This document shows, piece after piece, positions 1-11,329 of a stretch of 64,000 nt of DNA. Below the pieces are notes generated by a model. That model worked only from the letters and a program-made list of their open reading frames with translations, had not been told where the DNA came from and did no database searches. A program made the position numbers and the translations under genes. Within the stretch, counting starts at the first letter, position 1. Each line of letters begins with the position of its first letter. Source of the stretch: Cordia subcordata (Eukaryota; Streptophyta; Magnoliopsida; Boraginales; Cordiaceae); assembly GCA_028554755.1 (NCBI GenBank), contig JAPTOF010000009.1, positions 3,266,501 to 3,330,500 of the forward strand, read 5' to 3'.

Positions 1-1570
1 TTAGAGCAAATTAGGATTTAGATGTCTATAGTTGAGCTTAAAGCATAAATGCTACACTAAAGTGCACTTAACTTGTCTTTTAGGTGAGATTTGGAATAAT
101 GCTTGGAACTTAAAGTGATGAAGATATGATGATGAAGCCAAGCCAAAGGTGTTTTGGATGAGAAGAAACCAAGAAGATTGCATTTGCAAGCTCCTGGACC
201 AAAAACGGAGTAACTAGGTGAAACTGAGGGCAACAGGAGCCAAATTTGGAGCTTGAAACCAAAGGGGACAAGGAATAGGTTTGGACATGTTTATGGGGTG
301 CAAAAGATGAAGAAAAATGGCTTGGGAGATTCTCAAAAGTGATACAAAGCCATAGAAAAAACCGCGCGTGATTTGGAGACAAAACGAAGCCAAACAGAGC
401 AAAACAAGAAGAGCCAGCTGAATGCCTTCAGAGAGGTGGTGCACTAGCTCACTAGGACAATAAAACCAATGAGAAACTTTTTGTTGGTGGAATAGAGATC
501 CCTTGGTACCGGTGCACCGGTTAGGTGTTCCGGTAGTCACAGAAAATTGGCTATATAAGCCCTCTTTTGGCCGTTTTATAGAAGAACAAGTCATATTCTT
601 TGATATCCATCTCCAAAAACCCCAATTCCTCTCTCACCCACCTCAAACACACTCATCTAAACACATTTAGCACTTGGAATCAAGCTTCTAAAAGAATCAA
701 ACACAAGGATTTGGGCATGGCTCGTGGATTGTAAAGATATGGCTTTAGATAAAAGGGTAGCTTCTTTGTCTCTCTTGTATCCTAAGTTAATGTATATTTG
801 ATTAGAGCTATGTAGGGTGATTTACTCTTGTATTATGGATTAATTATTACATTATTTTAATGAGTACTTGATGGATTTATGTATATACACTTTATGCTTA
901 GGGTTTCAAACGCTATTTTACATAAATGTCTACGTGTTTGTTGAAATGCCTCAATGAAGTTGCATATGTATATAAAAGTCTATTATGCTATTAACCATTT
1001 CTAAATCACTATGCTAGCATATCCATGTGTTTGTGCGGTGATTACACAAAGTGGGTATACTTATATATATGTTTATGTGTGTGTTTGCATACTTAATAGC
1101 GTAAATAGCTTCTATTACATACATGTCAAGTGCTATTGCTTAAATTGATGTAATCTAAGTATGTCTATGTGCTTAGTAGTAGAATACTCTAGAATATTCA
1201 CGAATGCCATGCCTAGATATGTTTGCTTTGTGCGTAATGTTAATACCCGTTATTGTGATGATGATCGGTCGTGCATAACTAATGGCTAGCCTAGGTTGAG
1301 TCTCCGTATGGTACATCAAAGTGTTGCACCCTAACTCAGTCAGTTCATCCACATATTCTCAAGATTAAGAGTATTGGTCACTTGGAAGCTGTGAATATCT
1401 TATCTTCTATATGTGATAGTACAGTTCCTAGAAGACATACTCACGGTGGTCCGGTCCAATACATGACACACGCACTAGTAGCGTAGTTCGGAAAACCATC
1501 TAATGACCTAGGTAGATCAGCCTTTCTAGAAGACTCGCCCACTATAGCCTCGGTATAGTGCCTGACACTA
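1..1570 (+). repeat. Partial LTR of an Athila-like Ty3/gypsy element
   Basis: The sequence reads like the two Athila-like LTR families further right. It has a stretch with 'gcataaatgctacactaa' near 43-60, a CCGGTGCACCGG-type palindrome near 508-520 and again near 531, a TATA box (ctatataagcc) at 551-561, and downstream low-GC text with 'tgtctacgtgtttgttgaaatgcct' type phrases like those at 53400. The left end is cut by the window and the right end is unclear. No open reading frame in it looks real. It is probably a solo or truncated LTR. The family assignment is inference from shared phrases, not an alignment. Confidence 0.55.
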
Positions 1571-1830
1571 CCATCCGGCTATGGACCAATTTATGACATC
1601 ACTAAATCTAAACTTGGACCTACTGTGCATCCAGCCTCACTGCGCATCCAAGTCATTGGTGTATATCATTCAACCTTCATACTTTGCATCAATACACAAA
1701 TGGAGAGCATATGGTATGCAAAAACTAAATCATATGAGCAATATTATGAGCACCTTATGTCTACTGTCTAGTAATGACCTTGTTCTTGTGGTCTTTAGGG
1801 CATACAATTACAAAAGCGTTTGGCATGTGT
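1560..1830 (+). repeat. Dispersed repeat, inverted partner at 52215-52500
   Basis: Read on the plus strand, this block matches the reverse complement of about 52215-52500 over most of its length. Shared phrases include 'ttatgacatcactaa', 'cctactgtgcat' and 'tgtggtctttagggcatacaa'. Neither copy keeps a common open frame, so it looks like non-coding retroelement sequence. The stretch from 1831 to about 2209 holds nothing I recognise. Confidence 0.6.
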
Positions 1831-2269
1831 GTTATGGGTCTAAGCCTTGGGTGCTGGTATTGTGCTAATAGGCTCAACATAAAGGGGCACTTATTAGGGT
1901 TCAACCTCCGTTGGGCACTCCTCGTACTACTCTGTATCTCTAGCTTCCTTAGCCAGCAGCATTTTGCCACTACCACCCAACAGAAAAGAGCTAGCCACAA
2001 CTTAGCTTCTCAGAGATTGCACGTGGATCTCAGTAAGCTAGAAATTTTACTTCCCACAGATGGCACCAAGCTGATTCAGTAAAGAACTACTTAAACTCAA
2101 AGCTCTGGCTTTAATGGCAAATGATGACGCGAATAGCTTCACAACCTACAACAAAGATAAGCATCAGCAAAGGTCCAGTGTTTGCCCCTTCAATGATCAA
2201 CTCAACCATCTAATTATATTTCCTTAATCGGAAAAAAAAACTATTTTGCTAGAGAGTATTTAGTTTTGT

Positions 2270-2990
2270 ATGTGATAAGGTGAAAATGACATACTTTCAG
2301 AATGATGCCCATAACACTTATTTATATATTTACTTGACATCACACCTAGCCACATGTCCTATGTGACTTGGATTAGGATTCATTAGGATCTAGTGTTACT
2401 AAGGGTCGAGTTAAGCTCCACTGCTGATCGATCAGACCGTTGCCATTGCTTGAGTCCATTCCTCGTCATTAATTAGATTGGGTTAAATCATGTTGCGCTA
2501 TAGGTTTATTGTCCATTGAGGTTTAGGCCAGTGGTCAAATATCTGCAGGCAGACCTTAGCTGTCAACCTCAATAGGTCCAACAGTTGAACCCGTTGAGGT
2601 TTAGGCTAGCGATCGCACCCTAAAAGCTAGTGGTCAATTTTCTTAACTTATCATTATTGGAGTTTAGATCGGGCTTATTCCATTAGTTGGATTGTCTTAT
2701 GTCATTGGTTAAATTGTCTTATGTCATTGGTTAGATCAGTTCCTTACTATAGATTAGGTTGGGTTACTTTATGGATCGGTTCCATCGAGATGTAGACCAG
2801 TGGTTGGGTCGAGCTTATGCTTTTGATTGAGTAGATTGCTTGATCGAATGGACTATTGCGGTTGGCTGGGTTGGCTTCCTAATATTGGTCGGGTTGGGTC
2901 CATTAGCTAGGTTATAGATCAGATCTCTTATCCTATCAACATGGTTCTAGATAGTTGACTATGAAATATGGTAATAGGACTTAGATTCTC
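2270..2990 (-). repeat. Diverged LTR-like copy with degenerate GGTTGGGTT repeats
   Basis: Part of this block follows the same order of phrases as the arm at 10640-11095: an ACTTATTTATAT tract, 'gacatcac', 'ccacatgtc', then 'gggtcgagttaag'. It then runs into about 500 bp of short imperfect repeats built on GGTTGGGTT, GGTTAGATC and GGTCGGGTT (about 2405-2930). The similarity is clear by eye but low. It is probably an old LTR or solo LTR of the same family as the inverted arms near 10.6 and 13.3 kb. Confidence 0.4.
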
Positions 2991-3145
2991 CTGTTAAATT
3001 ATCTTTATATTACATAATAGTTACAAAATTATGGGCAACTCTTGGATTCGGCACCACCTAAGCCAAAATCACAAGTAGAGCCCATGACATTCAAAAGGGA
3101 ATAGTGGTTGGGTGATCTAGACCAAAGAATTTTCCTAAAGTTATA

Positions 3146-4761
3146 TGATGTGTGTCACTTGTGCATGTTTGCATTTGGGTTTTGCATGAACATTTATGGG
3201 TGTTTAGAGCTTAATTCAGTACACTTAGTATAGAGTTTATGCATACCTATTAATATTTGTATATAATGTATTTTGATGAATAAAAGCTACACTAAATGTT
3301 ATATTTCATGTTTTAGGAATGTGTTGGAAGGGTTTGAGCTTACATGAGAAAGAAATGAGCTAACGGATGAAGACAGCAAGAAAAGGAATGAAGAATAAAG
3401 CATTTTAACCCAACTAGTCGACCTTGAAGAAGAGCTGGTTGACCGGCTAGGTCGACCAGCCAAGCCAGAGAACAAAGACATTATGCTAGTCAAGGTGCCC
3501 TCCAGAGCTGGTCAACCAGCTGGGTTGACCGGCAAAACCAGAAAGCTACCCAATCCAGCCGGTTGAGTTCCCCAACGAGCTGGTCGACCGACAAAATCTG
3601 ACAACAGCTATAAATAGCTGATTTCAGCTCATTTACAAGGGAAGAGCTTCATTTTCTTAAACCCTAATAAACCTTAGCCCTCTACCCACTGCACCAAACA
3701 CCCAATACCATAATCCCATACCAAACCAAGCAAGGATTGAAGCTTGTAATAAGCGATTAAATGATTTTGCTTTGGATTTGAGCAAGGATTTGAAAGAGAG
3801 TTCCTTATTCCTCTTCTTATTCTTGTAAATATACTTTGTAATTGAGTTAGATTTAGGGTTGATTGATGTTGTATCTTAGATTTGGGCTTTGAATAAAGGA
3901 TTTTTGTGTATCTTTGGCTCTTAATACATGCTTGTTCACATAAATCTATGGCATGATTCAATATGTCTATGTGTTGGAAATCAAATAAGTCTATGTGTTT
4001 GTTAAAATCCCTAAGTGAATATGCATGTGTTATTTGTGCTTCAAATGCTCTTATCTATTTATATGGGTGATGTCATTGTGCTAATTCATGCTTTGCTTAG
4101 TAGATGAGGATTTAGCTTTAAATCCAGCTAATAGGTTACATGCTATGCTTAGTCCAATTTAGGTGCTAGTCGTTGCCTTTAAACCCAACCAAGCGGATAA
4201 GTTAACCAAGACTAGAGTATCCCTCACCCACGTTAGTGTTGGTTAATCGAGCCTTAATATCATGTAATGTGTAGGTGCTGGTCCTTGACTCTAAACCCAA
4301 CCAAAAGGATAAGTTCTAAACACGGATTACGTAAGCTAGGAGGGATTGGCCCTTAGCTTTAAACCCGACTAACGGGTTGAACCACTCGTATTAGTTGACA
4401 AACCCGCAATCAACACAACGACAATAGAAGTCCTGAGGCATAGATAGACCTAATTTGTTATCTTAGCTCGAGTCTAGTTGCAATGTAATCACCCTAGGTC
4501 CTCTTTTTCTTCGTAAGGCTTCATTTCTTAGATTGGCACCTTAAGTTCCTATATATTTTAGGTTTGTTTTCTATTATTTTGAGTTCTCTTTAATCCTAGA
4601 AAGACCAAAAATATACATACACATGCATGTAGCTAGTTTTAGGCACCCGAGCACGTAGAGATCAAACTAAGGTAGCCTCTTGCAGAGACGATACCCGTAC
4701 TCAAATCCACTATACCATGAACGATCCATACATTTACGAGTGTAAAACTCGACAAGATTGA
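3146..4761 (+). repeat. 5' LTR of the non-autonomous Athila-like element
   Basis: The LTR starts TGATGTGTG and ends at about AGATTGA, 5 bp before the primer site. It contains clustered palindromes of the type AGCTGGTCGACC at about 3433-3460, 3506-3533 and 3578-3592, followed by a TATA box (gctataaatagc) at 3607-3618. This is the layout expected for a U3 promoter. The downstream part is AT-rich with several 'ttggctttaaacccagcc' type repeats near 4110-4390, which recur in every LTR copy of this family. Confidence 0.8.
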
Positions 4762-4766
4762 GTTTT

Positions 4767-4784
4767 TGGCGCCGTTGCCGGCGA
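4767..4784 (+). other. Primer binding site (tRNA-Asp type)
   Basis: The sequence TGGCGCCGTTGCCGGCGA matches, except for one base, the complement of the 3' end of plant tRNA-Asp, the usual primer for Athila/Tat Ty3/gypsy elements. It lies 5 bp after the 5' LTR. An A-rich tract with many 'gaaaattc/ccaaaaaa' runs follows at 4868-4960. Confidence 0.85.
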
Positions 4785-4983
4785 GGCACGATATTGGTTC
4801 TTTCTGTGTTTTTGTGTTTGTGATTAGTTGCTTGCATGTGCTCTATTTTTACTTACTTTCCATTATTCAAAAAATACCAAAAAAAGAATTGAAAATTCTT
4901 GAAAAAACCAAAAAAATTGAAAATTTTGAAAATTCAAAAAAAAAATTGAATTGTGAAGAGGTTTTACTTGTGATTCATTAAAT

Positions 4984-6996
4984 ATGACCAATCCTAATGC
5001 TTCTTGGAGGTCACTAGTATCCTTTTCCCCACCACCTGAACGTGTTCCTAAGGCATGTCGCTTGTGTGAAAGTTATGAGTGTCCAACTATCTTTTATCCC
5101 CATGAAAATCCCCATTTTAGGGCAAGTGCTAATTATGACCCCTTAGTCATGCATCGTTTCATGCATCTTCACTTAGAAATCATGACTATAGGGATGCATA
5201 TTCTTATTATTGTAATATATGTAAAAGCTATGATCATGACTCCAATGCTTGTCCTATCTTCCACTCTTATCCCTAATTACATGCAACTCCTAAGAACGCC
5301 CCTAGAAATCATGTGCCTATGCATGCATCAACATCTTATCATCATGATTCTAGGGATCAACATCATGCATTTTCACCATGTGGTCAAGATGAGTCTTCAT
5401 TCCATTCACCCTTTAATTTTGATTGTCCACCTCCAACACCTTCTTTTCCCACCTATTCTTCCCTCAAGTTTTTTGATAGTTATATGCAAAATAATTTTCA
5501 AAATGATTACCATTTCTACTCGGTCAAACCCTCTTCTTTTAGGTCTCCTTCACAAGATGAAAAGATTGCCTATCCCCTATCCCTCCTCCAATCTAATCGA
5601 AAGAGACTAGATAGCATGATGCAACAAGTTGACTATCTATGTGAGTGCTTGAAGAGAGAGATTGAGAGTAAGCAACCCATGGTTGGAAGTCTTGAGATAC
5701 CTTTAAACTAGGTTAAAGAGATAGGAGAGAGACTTGGAGATTAAGGACATAGTGGTGAACATGATGATGTGTTAGAGAGGAAATTAGAAAGAGAGATAGA
5801 CGGAGAGATGACATCTTGCAGTGAGGATGAGAGTGAGTATGATAGTAATTTCGTTATTGATGACTCATTTGGCCATGTTTTGGAGGAAGTGGTACCCTAT
5901 CCTCCCGTTCTTTCACTGCCACCCACTAAGTCATGTAAACCTAATCTTTCCTCTCTTCCCACAGACATGGAGGCAGAGTCTCATGGCAGCAGTACTCATT
6001 CGCATTTTGAGTCTACATCTAGGGAGTCTAGCACGCATTTTTCCCTTGAGCAATCATGCATGCATGATTAGGAATCCATTGAGTCCCCTTTATACCCTTC
6101 ATTTGTGCCTACCCCATGTGAAGAGCGTGATGATGAGATGACAACCACTAGCAATGAATTTGTGGAAGCATTTGATGAGATCTTTTCTAGTGTAGACCTA
6201 GAGTCATCTATTTGGGAGAATAGAGCATCAATTTTGGAGTTTTTACATGATAAGTCTCTTAGAGTTAAGGATTGTTGTGTTGAAAAAAATAGCTACTCCA
6301 AAAAGACACTTAAGGAAGAAACTGATGAGCTTGAAATTGTGATCTATGAGTCCTTGGGTGTGTTTGATTAATCTTTGTTGATATCTTCTTCTACCTTCTC
6401 CACTAGGGAATTGATTGATGAGGTTAAGCATTTTCTTGATGAACATAAATCTTTCCTTTGTATGAGTGAGCCCATTAAGATCAAGTTCACCCTGTGTGAG
6501 GAGTTAAAGCAACTTGGGCTTGATAATGCTATATCTTGTGGAGAAGAAGAATGTAGCATTTCAAATTTCCTTATCTTTGACCCTTCTTCTCCAAATGTCA
6601 TTCCTATTCCCCTTTCCCATTCCATTGAGTTTCCCTTTTTGGAGCTCATAGTCATGCCTTCTTGTATAGAACACTTTCATCTACGGATAGAAAACACTTC
6701 TCCCACTTATCTTTAACTCATGGGTGGGTGTGTTCCTAGCCCTTGATTATGAGAAGAAGGCCATGGGATGGCTAATCAAAGAGCAAGTGGGGCATGATAT
6801 TTCACGCTTGAGCATGCTTCATTTCACACTTGCACACACATATTCATTTGATATTTCCAGGTGGGATCTTGAAAAGAGGTGCACCGTGTATTCATTACCC
6901 CAACCCTTAGTGCATGACCTTTTTCCCTCTACCTTCTGTGCTTTAATGATTATTCGGCAATTTGTGTCACGAAATTCTAGACATGTTTTACTCTAA
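4984..6996 (+). pseudogene. Broken internal ORF of the non-autonomous element, product unknown
   Basis: Coding potential starts at ATG 4984 in one frame, then passes to frame 3 before about 5313. Frame 3 continues to 6716, with in-frame stops near 5709, 6069 and 6369. A last piece (6724-6996) is in another frame. The N-terminal part has a Cys-x-x-Cys plus Cys pattern (CRLCESYEC). The middle is rich in Ser, His and Pro, and the later part is acidic (Asp/Glu runs). I see no zinc knuckle, DTG/DSG protease motif, YxDD, or integrase HHCC/DDE motif, so it is not pol and does not look like ordinary gag. It may be a lineage-specific accessory or env-position protein carried by a non-autonomous family. 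It is decayed by at least two frameshifts and three stops. Confidence 0.6.
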
Positions 6997-6999
6997 CAT

Positions 7000-8521
7000 T
7001 GGCACCCGGCTAGGGACGTTAATTCCAGCTCTACTAAGAGGCACCCTAGGCTTGTTTATATTTTTCTTATTCTTCTTGTATTTTACTTGCCTTTGCTTTT
7101 ATATATAGTAGATTAGTTTTCTTCATTTATTCTTGCTTTGTATATAGTAGATTAGATTGTTTTTCTTTTCCTTAACTTTTTGATAGTTTAGGCTTTGTTT
7201 TATTTGTTTGTAATCTTAGTAATTAGTTTTTTTTTTTTTTTTTTTGCTTCTTTTCACCATTGGTGCATTAACCCTTTACCCCTTACATACATCTTTTTGT
7301 ATCATTTCAAATGTCAATATGAGCTTTCGTGTTATTATCTTCTAATCTCTTCTTTGTTTTTTGAGCATTAATGCTTTTCACAAAAGATAGAGGCTAGAAG
7401 ATAAATGGATTGTCATTGCCATTTGCAGGACACATGCAAACAAGGTTGTATCTCTCTATTCTTTAGTTGTCGTTATCTATCCCTACCACATTCCCTATTT
7501 CTGTTTCATGTGCTTGCTTGTTGTGCTTGGATGTTATTTGCTTAAGGACAAGCAAGGTTTAGGTTTGGAGGTCTGGTTGTTCCATTATTGTTTATATCAT
7601 CTATGGGGTAGATTTCCATGTCTTACCTTGTTCTTGCTCAAAATGTGTTCAATTTTTTCAATTTTTTTCATGTTTTGAGTTGTTTATCTTCAAGGTGGGT
7701 GGAGTGTTGGCTCTTGATATTGACTCAATTGATTGGTGAAGATAAGTTTACATTGTGGGGAGTGAATGAGTAGAGGAAGATCCGAAACTTGGAGGGGATG
7801 CCTTTGAAAGCTATGGGGAGTGAGTACCTTTAAGAATGAATCTTATAACTACCCCACAGCCTGGTTGGAAAAAGTGTTGAAAAAGGGGTGTTGACATGAG
7901 TGCCCCTTGATTTTTTTTTCATGTACCTTAGACTTTCTTTTTCTTTTCTTTTTGTTATGTAATGAAATTCAAAAATGTGAAAAATCCAAAAACAATAGAA
8001 AAGGAAAAAAAAAGACCAAAAAAAATACCAAAAGCCGGAAAAATGTAAAAAAAGTGAAAAATGAAAAAAGCCAAGGCACAAAGAGTTCGTTGAATTAGTG
8101 CTCAAGTAACACAATGTCGACTTGGCATACATTTCTCTTTTTGTTCCTTCATGCGTTGTAAATAAGGCTCTTAAATCTTTTGTGAGCCATTGTGTTTGTA
8201 CAATCTTTCTCTCCATATCTTTGAGACTTTGTGCATATTGCGGAGACCATGTCAATCGAAGAGGGCACGAAATATCAACATTCTGTGTGCATGGGTTGGA
8301 ATCCTAGGCTTGTGGAGGTATAGCTACTTGGGAACTTCCCACAAGGTACGAGGCCCCTTGTGAGTAAGAGGAGAATCCAAAAGGCTTAGGGACCCCTTTA
8401 CAAAAGGAATGACCCCCTTCATGTACCTTAAATTCTCCAAAATAGCGAGTCAATACTTTAGGCAACCCTCTTTAGCGACGTTGAGATAAACATAGGTTTG
8501 GTCTTGCTTGAAGACAAGCAA
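7000..8521 (+). other. 3' non-coding region of the element, with an internal PPT-like module
   Basis: No gene is present. A hairpin-plus-purine module lies at 7538-7571 (TTGCTTAAGGACAAGCAA, then a G-rich run), about 0.95 kb before the true PPT. The part from about 7740 to 8520 corresponds to 60200-61000 on the minus strand of the second family, including phrases such as 'gtgttgaaaaa' and an A-rich 'ccaaaaa/gaaaaa' tract at 7960-8080. T-rich and A-rich runs here create the ORFs seen on either strand; I do not regard them as genes. Confidence 0.6.
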
Positions 8522-8540
8522 GGGGAAGGTTTGGGGGTGT
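8522..8540 (+). other. Polypurine tract
   Basis: The purine-rich run ggggaaggtttgggggtgt sits directly before the 3' LTR start TGATATGTG. It is preceded by the small inverted repeat TTGCTTGAAGACAAGCAA. This is the expected site for plus-strand priming. Confidence 0.8.
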
Positions 8541-9674
8541 TGATATGTGTTATTTGTGCGTGTTTACATCTAGTTTTTGCATGCACATTTATGGGTGTTT
8601 AGAGCTTAATTGAGTGCACTTAGTATAAAGCTTATGCATAACTGTTAACATTTTTACATAATGTATTTCGATGCATAAATGCTACACTAAGTGTTATATT
8701 TCATGTTTTAGAGTGTTTTTGAAGGGTTCAAGCTTACATGAAGAAGAAATGAGCTAACAGATGAAGACCAAAAGAAAAGAAATGAAGAATAGAACATTCT
8801 GACCAACCAATCGACCTTGAAGAAGGGGAATTCCTTGTTCCTTTTCTTATTCTTGTAAATGTGCTTCACAACTAAATTAGATTTAGGGTTGATTGATGTT
8901 GACTACTAGATTAGGGCTTTGAATAAAAGACTTTTGTGTATCTTTGGCTCTTAATACATGCTTGTTTACATAAATCTATGGCATGATTCAATATGTCTAT
9001 GTATTGGAAATCAAACAAGTCTATATGTTTGTTAAAATACCAAAGTAAATATAAATGTGTTATTTGTGCTTCAAATGCTCTTATCTACTTATATGGGTGA
9101 TGTCATTGTGCTTGATTCATGGCTTTGCTTAGTAGAGTAGGCTTTAGCTTTAAATCCAGCTAATAGGTTATATGCTTAGTCGAATTTAGGCGCTATCCTT
9201 GGCTTTAAACCCAGTCAAAAGGATAAGTTCTAAACACGAATTGCGTAGGCTAGGAAGGATCGACCCTTAGCTTTAAACCCAGCTAACTGGTTGAACCACT
9301 ATTATTGGTTGAGAGACCCGCAATCAGCACAACAACAATAGAAGTCTCGAGCCATAGATAGACCTAATTCGTTATTTTAGCCTGAGTCTAGTTGCAACAC
9401 AATCACCCTAGGACCCTTTTTTCTTCGTGAGGCTTCATTCCTTAGATTGGCACTTAAGTTCCTCAATAGTTTAAGTTTGTTTTCTATCGTTTTGAGCTCT
9501 CTTTAATCCTAAAAAGGCCAAAAATATACATACACACGCATGTAGCTAGTTCTAGGCACCCGAGCACATAGAGATCAAATTAAAGTAGCCTCCTTGTAGA
9601 GACAATACCCGCACTTGAGTCTGTTATACCATGAACGATCTGTACGCTTACGGGTGTAAAACTCAACACGACCA
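8541..9674 (+). repeat. 3' LTR with an internal deletion of the promoter region
   Basis: It is collinear with the 5' LTR but about 480 bp shorter. Near 8820-8830 the text jumps from 'gaccttgaagaagggg' straight to 'aattccttgttcc', losing the palindrome cluster and the TATA box found in the 5' LTR. It ends ACGACCA, followed by the TSD TTATA. Confidence 0.8.
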
Positions 9675-9689
9675 TTATACATCATGTTT

Positions 9690-10495
9690 TAGAATGTCTT
9701 AGGGTTTGTCACATGTCATGTTTTAGGAAATACCACATGTGATGTATATGAGCTCTACTTTTGTTAATTGCTCTGTGTGAAATAATTATTACTTAATACT
9801 AACTAATGATAAAATTTGTGCTACAATTTTGAACTATTTTCTTCTCTTTTTTTAAAGTTAACTATCATTATCTCAAAAGTTCTAAATTAATTTCTTTTGT
9901 TTTAAAGATGTTCAATTTAATTTGTATCGTTAAATTTTTAGTAATAAGACATAAATGATGTAGCTCAATTATCTTCTTTAATTTTAAATATTTATTAAAT
10001 AAAAAATGTTAAAATTCTCAAGTTATCATAAGAAGATAATTCGCACCGAAAATCAATTTTAAAGAATTTTTATAAAAAGGTATAAAAGGTACTCATTTTT
10101 AGAATGTCTAAGGGCTTGCCACTTGTCTTATGCACTCCTTTTTTGTTAATTAATCAATGAAATAATTACTACTAAATACTAACAAATGAAAAAAAAAAAT
10201 TTGTGCTACAATTTGCACTATTTTTCAGTCTTTTTTTCTTCAAGTTCATTCTTATTGATTAAAAATATCTAAATCATTTTTTATCTTTTTTAAAAAAATT
10301 TCAATTTAATTCCTATCACTAAATTTTTAATAATATGACTTAAAAGATGTAGCTCAATTATCTTCTCTAATTTTAAAATATTTATTAAATAAATAAGTGA
10401 ATATTCTCAAGTTACCATAGGAAAATAATTCATACGAAAAATCAAATTTAAAGAAATTTTATATAAAAGTACAAAAGATACAAAAAAATTTTAAT
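9690..10495 (+). repeat. Direct tandem duplication of about 400 bp
   Basis: Unit 1 (about 9690-10092) and unit 2 (about 10098-10495) follow each other in the same order. Shared phrases include 'tttagaatgtct', 'aaatttgtgctacaattt', 'gatgtagctcaattatcttc' and 'tatttattaaataaa'. Identity is moderate, so the duplication is old. No coding signal is present. 10496-10640 holds nothing I recognise. Confidence 0.75.
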
Positions 10496-10639
10496 GAACA
10501 TATGCACTTTGGAGACCTAATGAGTTTAATAGAGCGATTCCTCATCATATAGTTTGGATAGTAGGTCGACTAATTACACATGGCTATTTATCATATCAAA
10601 GTCTGTAAGTTTGAAATCTATACAATATATAATCGATAC

Positions 10640-11095
10640 TAATTTGAATTTGAAGCAAATAAAAACTCCAAACTCCGAAAAACAAAACTATGATGTCATT
10701 TCTCCAAGTAACCTACAAAAAGGCAGACTTTGGTGATACGTCAGTGTCGCCATTCTGATGATTGAGTTAGAACTCAGTGACGGGAAATAAGTGTTTGGAT
10801 AGAAAATATTCGAAAAGTATTGCTGAAATGGAAAAGTGTTGCCTTGTTAATTGCGCCCTCGTGAACTATTTATACTATTTGTCTGACGTCTCATATGCCA
10901 CGGGTCTTTGTACGGACCTAAACTAGGGTTCCTCAAGTCTAAGCACCACCTTGGCTGGGGTCGAGTTAAGTGAATCGTGATCATTGGCCGGGTTGGTTCA
11001 TTGCATGATCAAGTTCGATCAGGTTGCACTGTCACTATCAATAGTCCTTTTACTTTTTATCTAATTTTAATTAGATGAAAAGTAACTTTAAATTC
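10640..11095 (-). repeat. Left arm of a large inverted LTR-like repeat
   Basis: The arm matches the reverse complement of 13063-13535. Shared phrases include 'ccaaactcc', 'tttctccaagtaacct', 'aataagtgtttggata' and 'gatcatgcaatgaacc' (in complement). Read on the minus strand, it has a purine run, a possible LTR start near 11040, and a TATA box (tataaatag) at about 10865-10873. Its inner edge is a strong hairpin at 11047-11078 (ACTTTTTATCTAATT paired with ATTAGATGAAAAGT). These are features of an LTR rather than of a DNA-transposon TIR, but the inverted layout is odd. Confidence 0.55.
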
Positions 11096-11329
11096 CTATG
11101 TTTATCCCAATTCATTCTTGCTATATTTCGAATAAGAGTAACACTTGAGCAGAGGCCTTCGATTCACACATTGAGCATATGGTTTGACGCAATCAGGGTT
11201 CAAAGTACAACATTAATTTATTTGTTATTATCCTTTTCTTTCCCAACTTTTTTTCTTTCCTTCTCATTAGTTGCACTCAGGAATTTATACCATGTTCTTG
11301 TAGGTGTACAGTTGCATTGAGCACCTGTG

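Larger units (their letters stand above)
3146..9674 (+). mobile_element. Non-autonomous Athila-like Ty3/gypsy retrotransposon, complete with TSD
   Basis: The element has direct LTRs at 3146-4761 and 8541-9674, a primer site matching plant tRNA-Asp at 4767-4784, and a polypurine tract ending at 8540. It is flanked by an exact 5-bp target duplication, TTATA, at 3141-3145 and 9675-9679. The internal region is only 3.8 kb and carries no recognisable gag, protease, RT, RNase H or integrase. It holds one long but broken ORF of unknown type. The tRNA-Asp primer site and LTR style are those of Athila/Tat elements. The 3' non-coding part resembles that of the minus-strand element at 58289-63818, so its enzymes probably came from a relative of that kind. 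Confidence 0.85.

Noticed and set aside
1581..2082. Two overlapping plus-strand ORFs of about 100 codons
   Set aside because: The inverted copy at 52.3 kb does not preserve either frame, so they are not coding.
4767..4784. tRNA-Asp gene fragment
   Set aside because: Only the 18-base primer-site complement is present, directly after an LTR; there is no cloverleaf.
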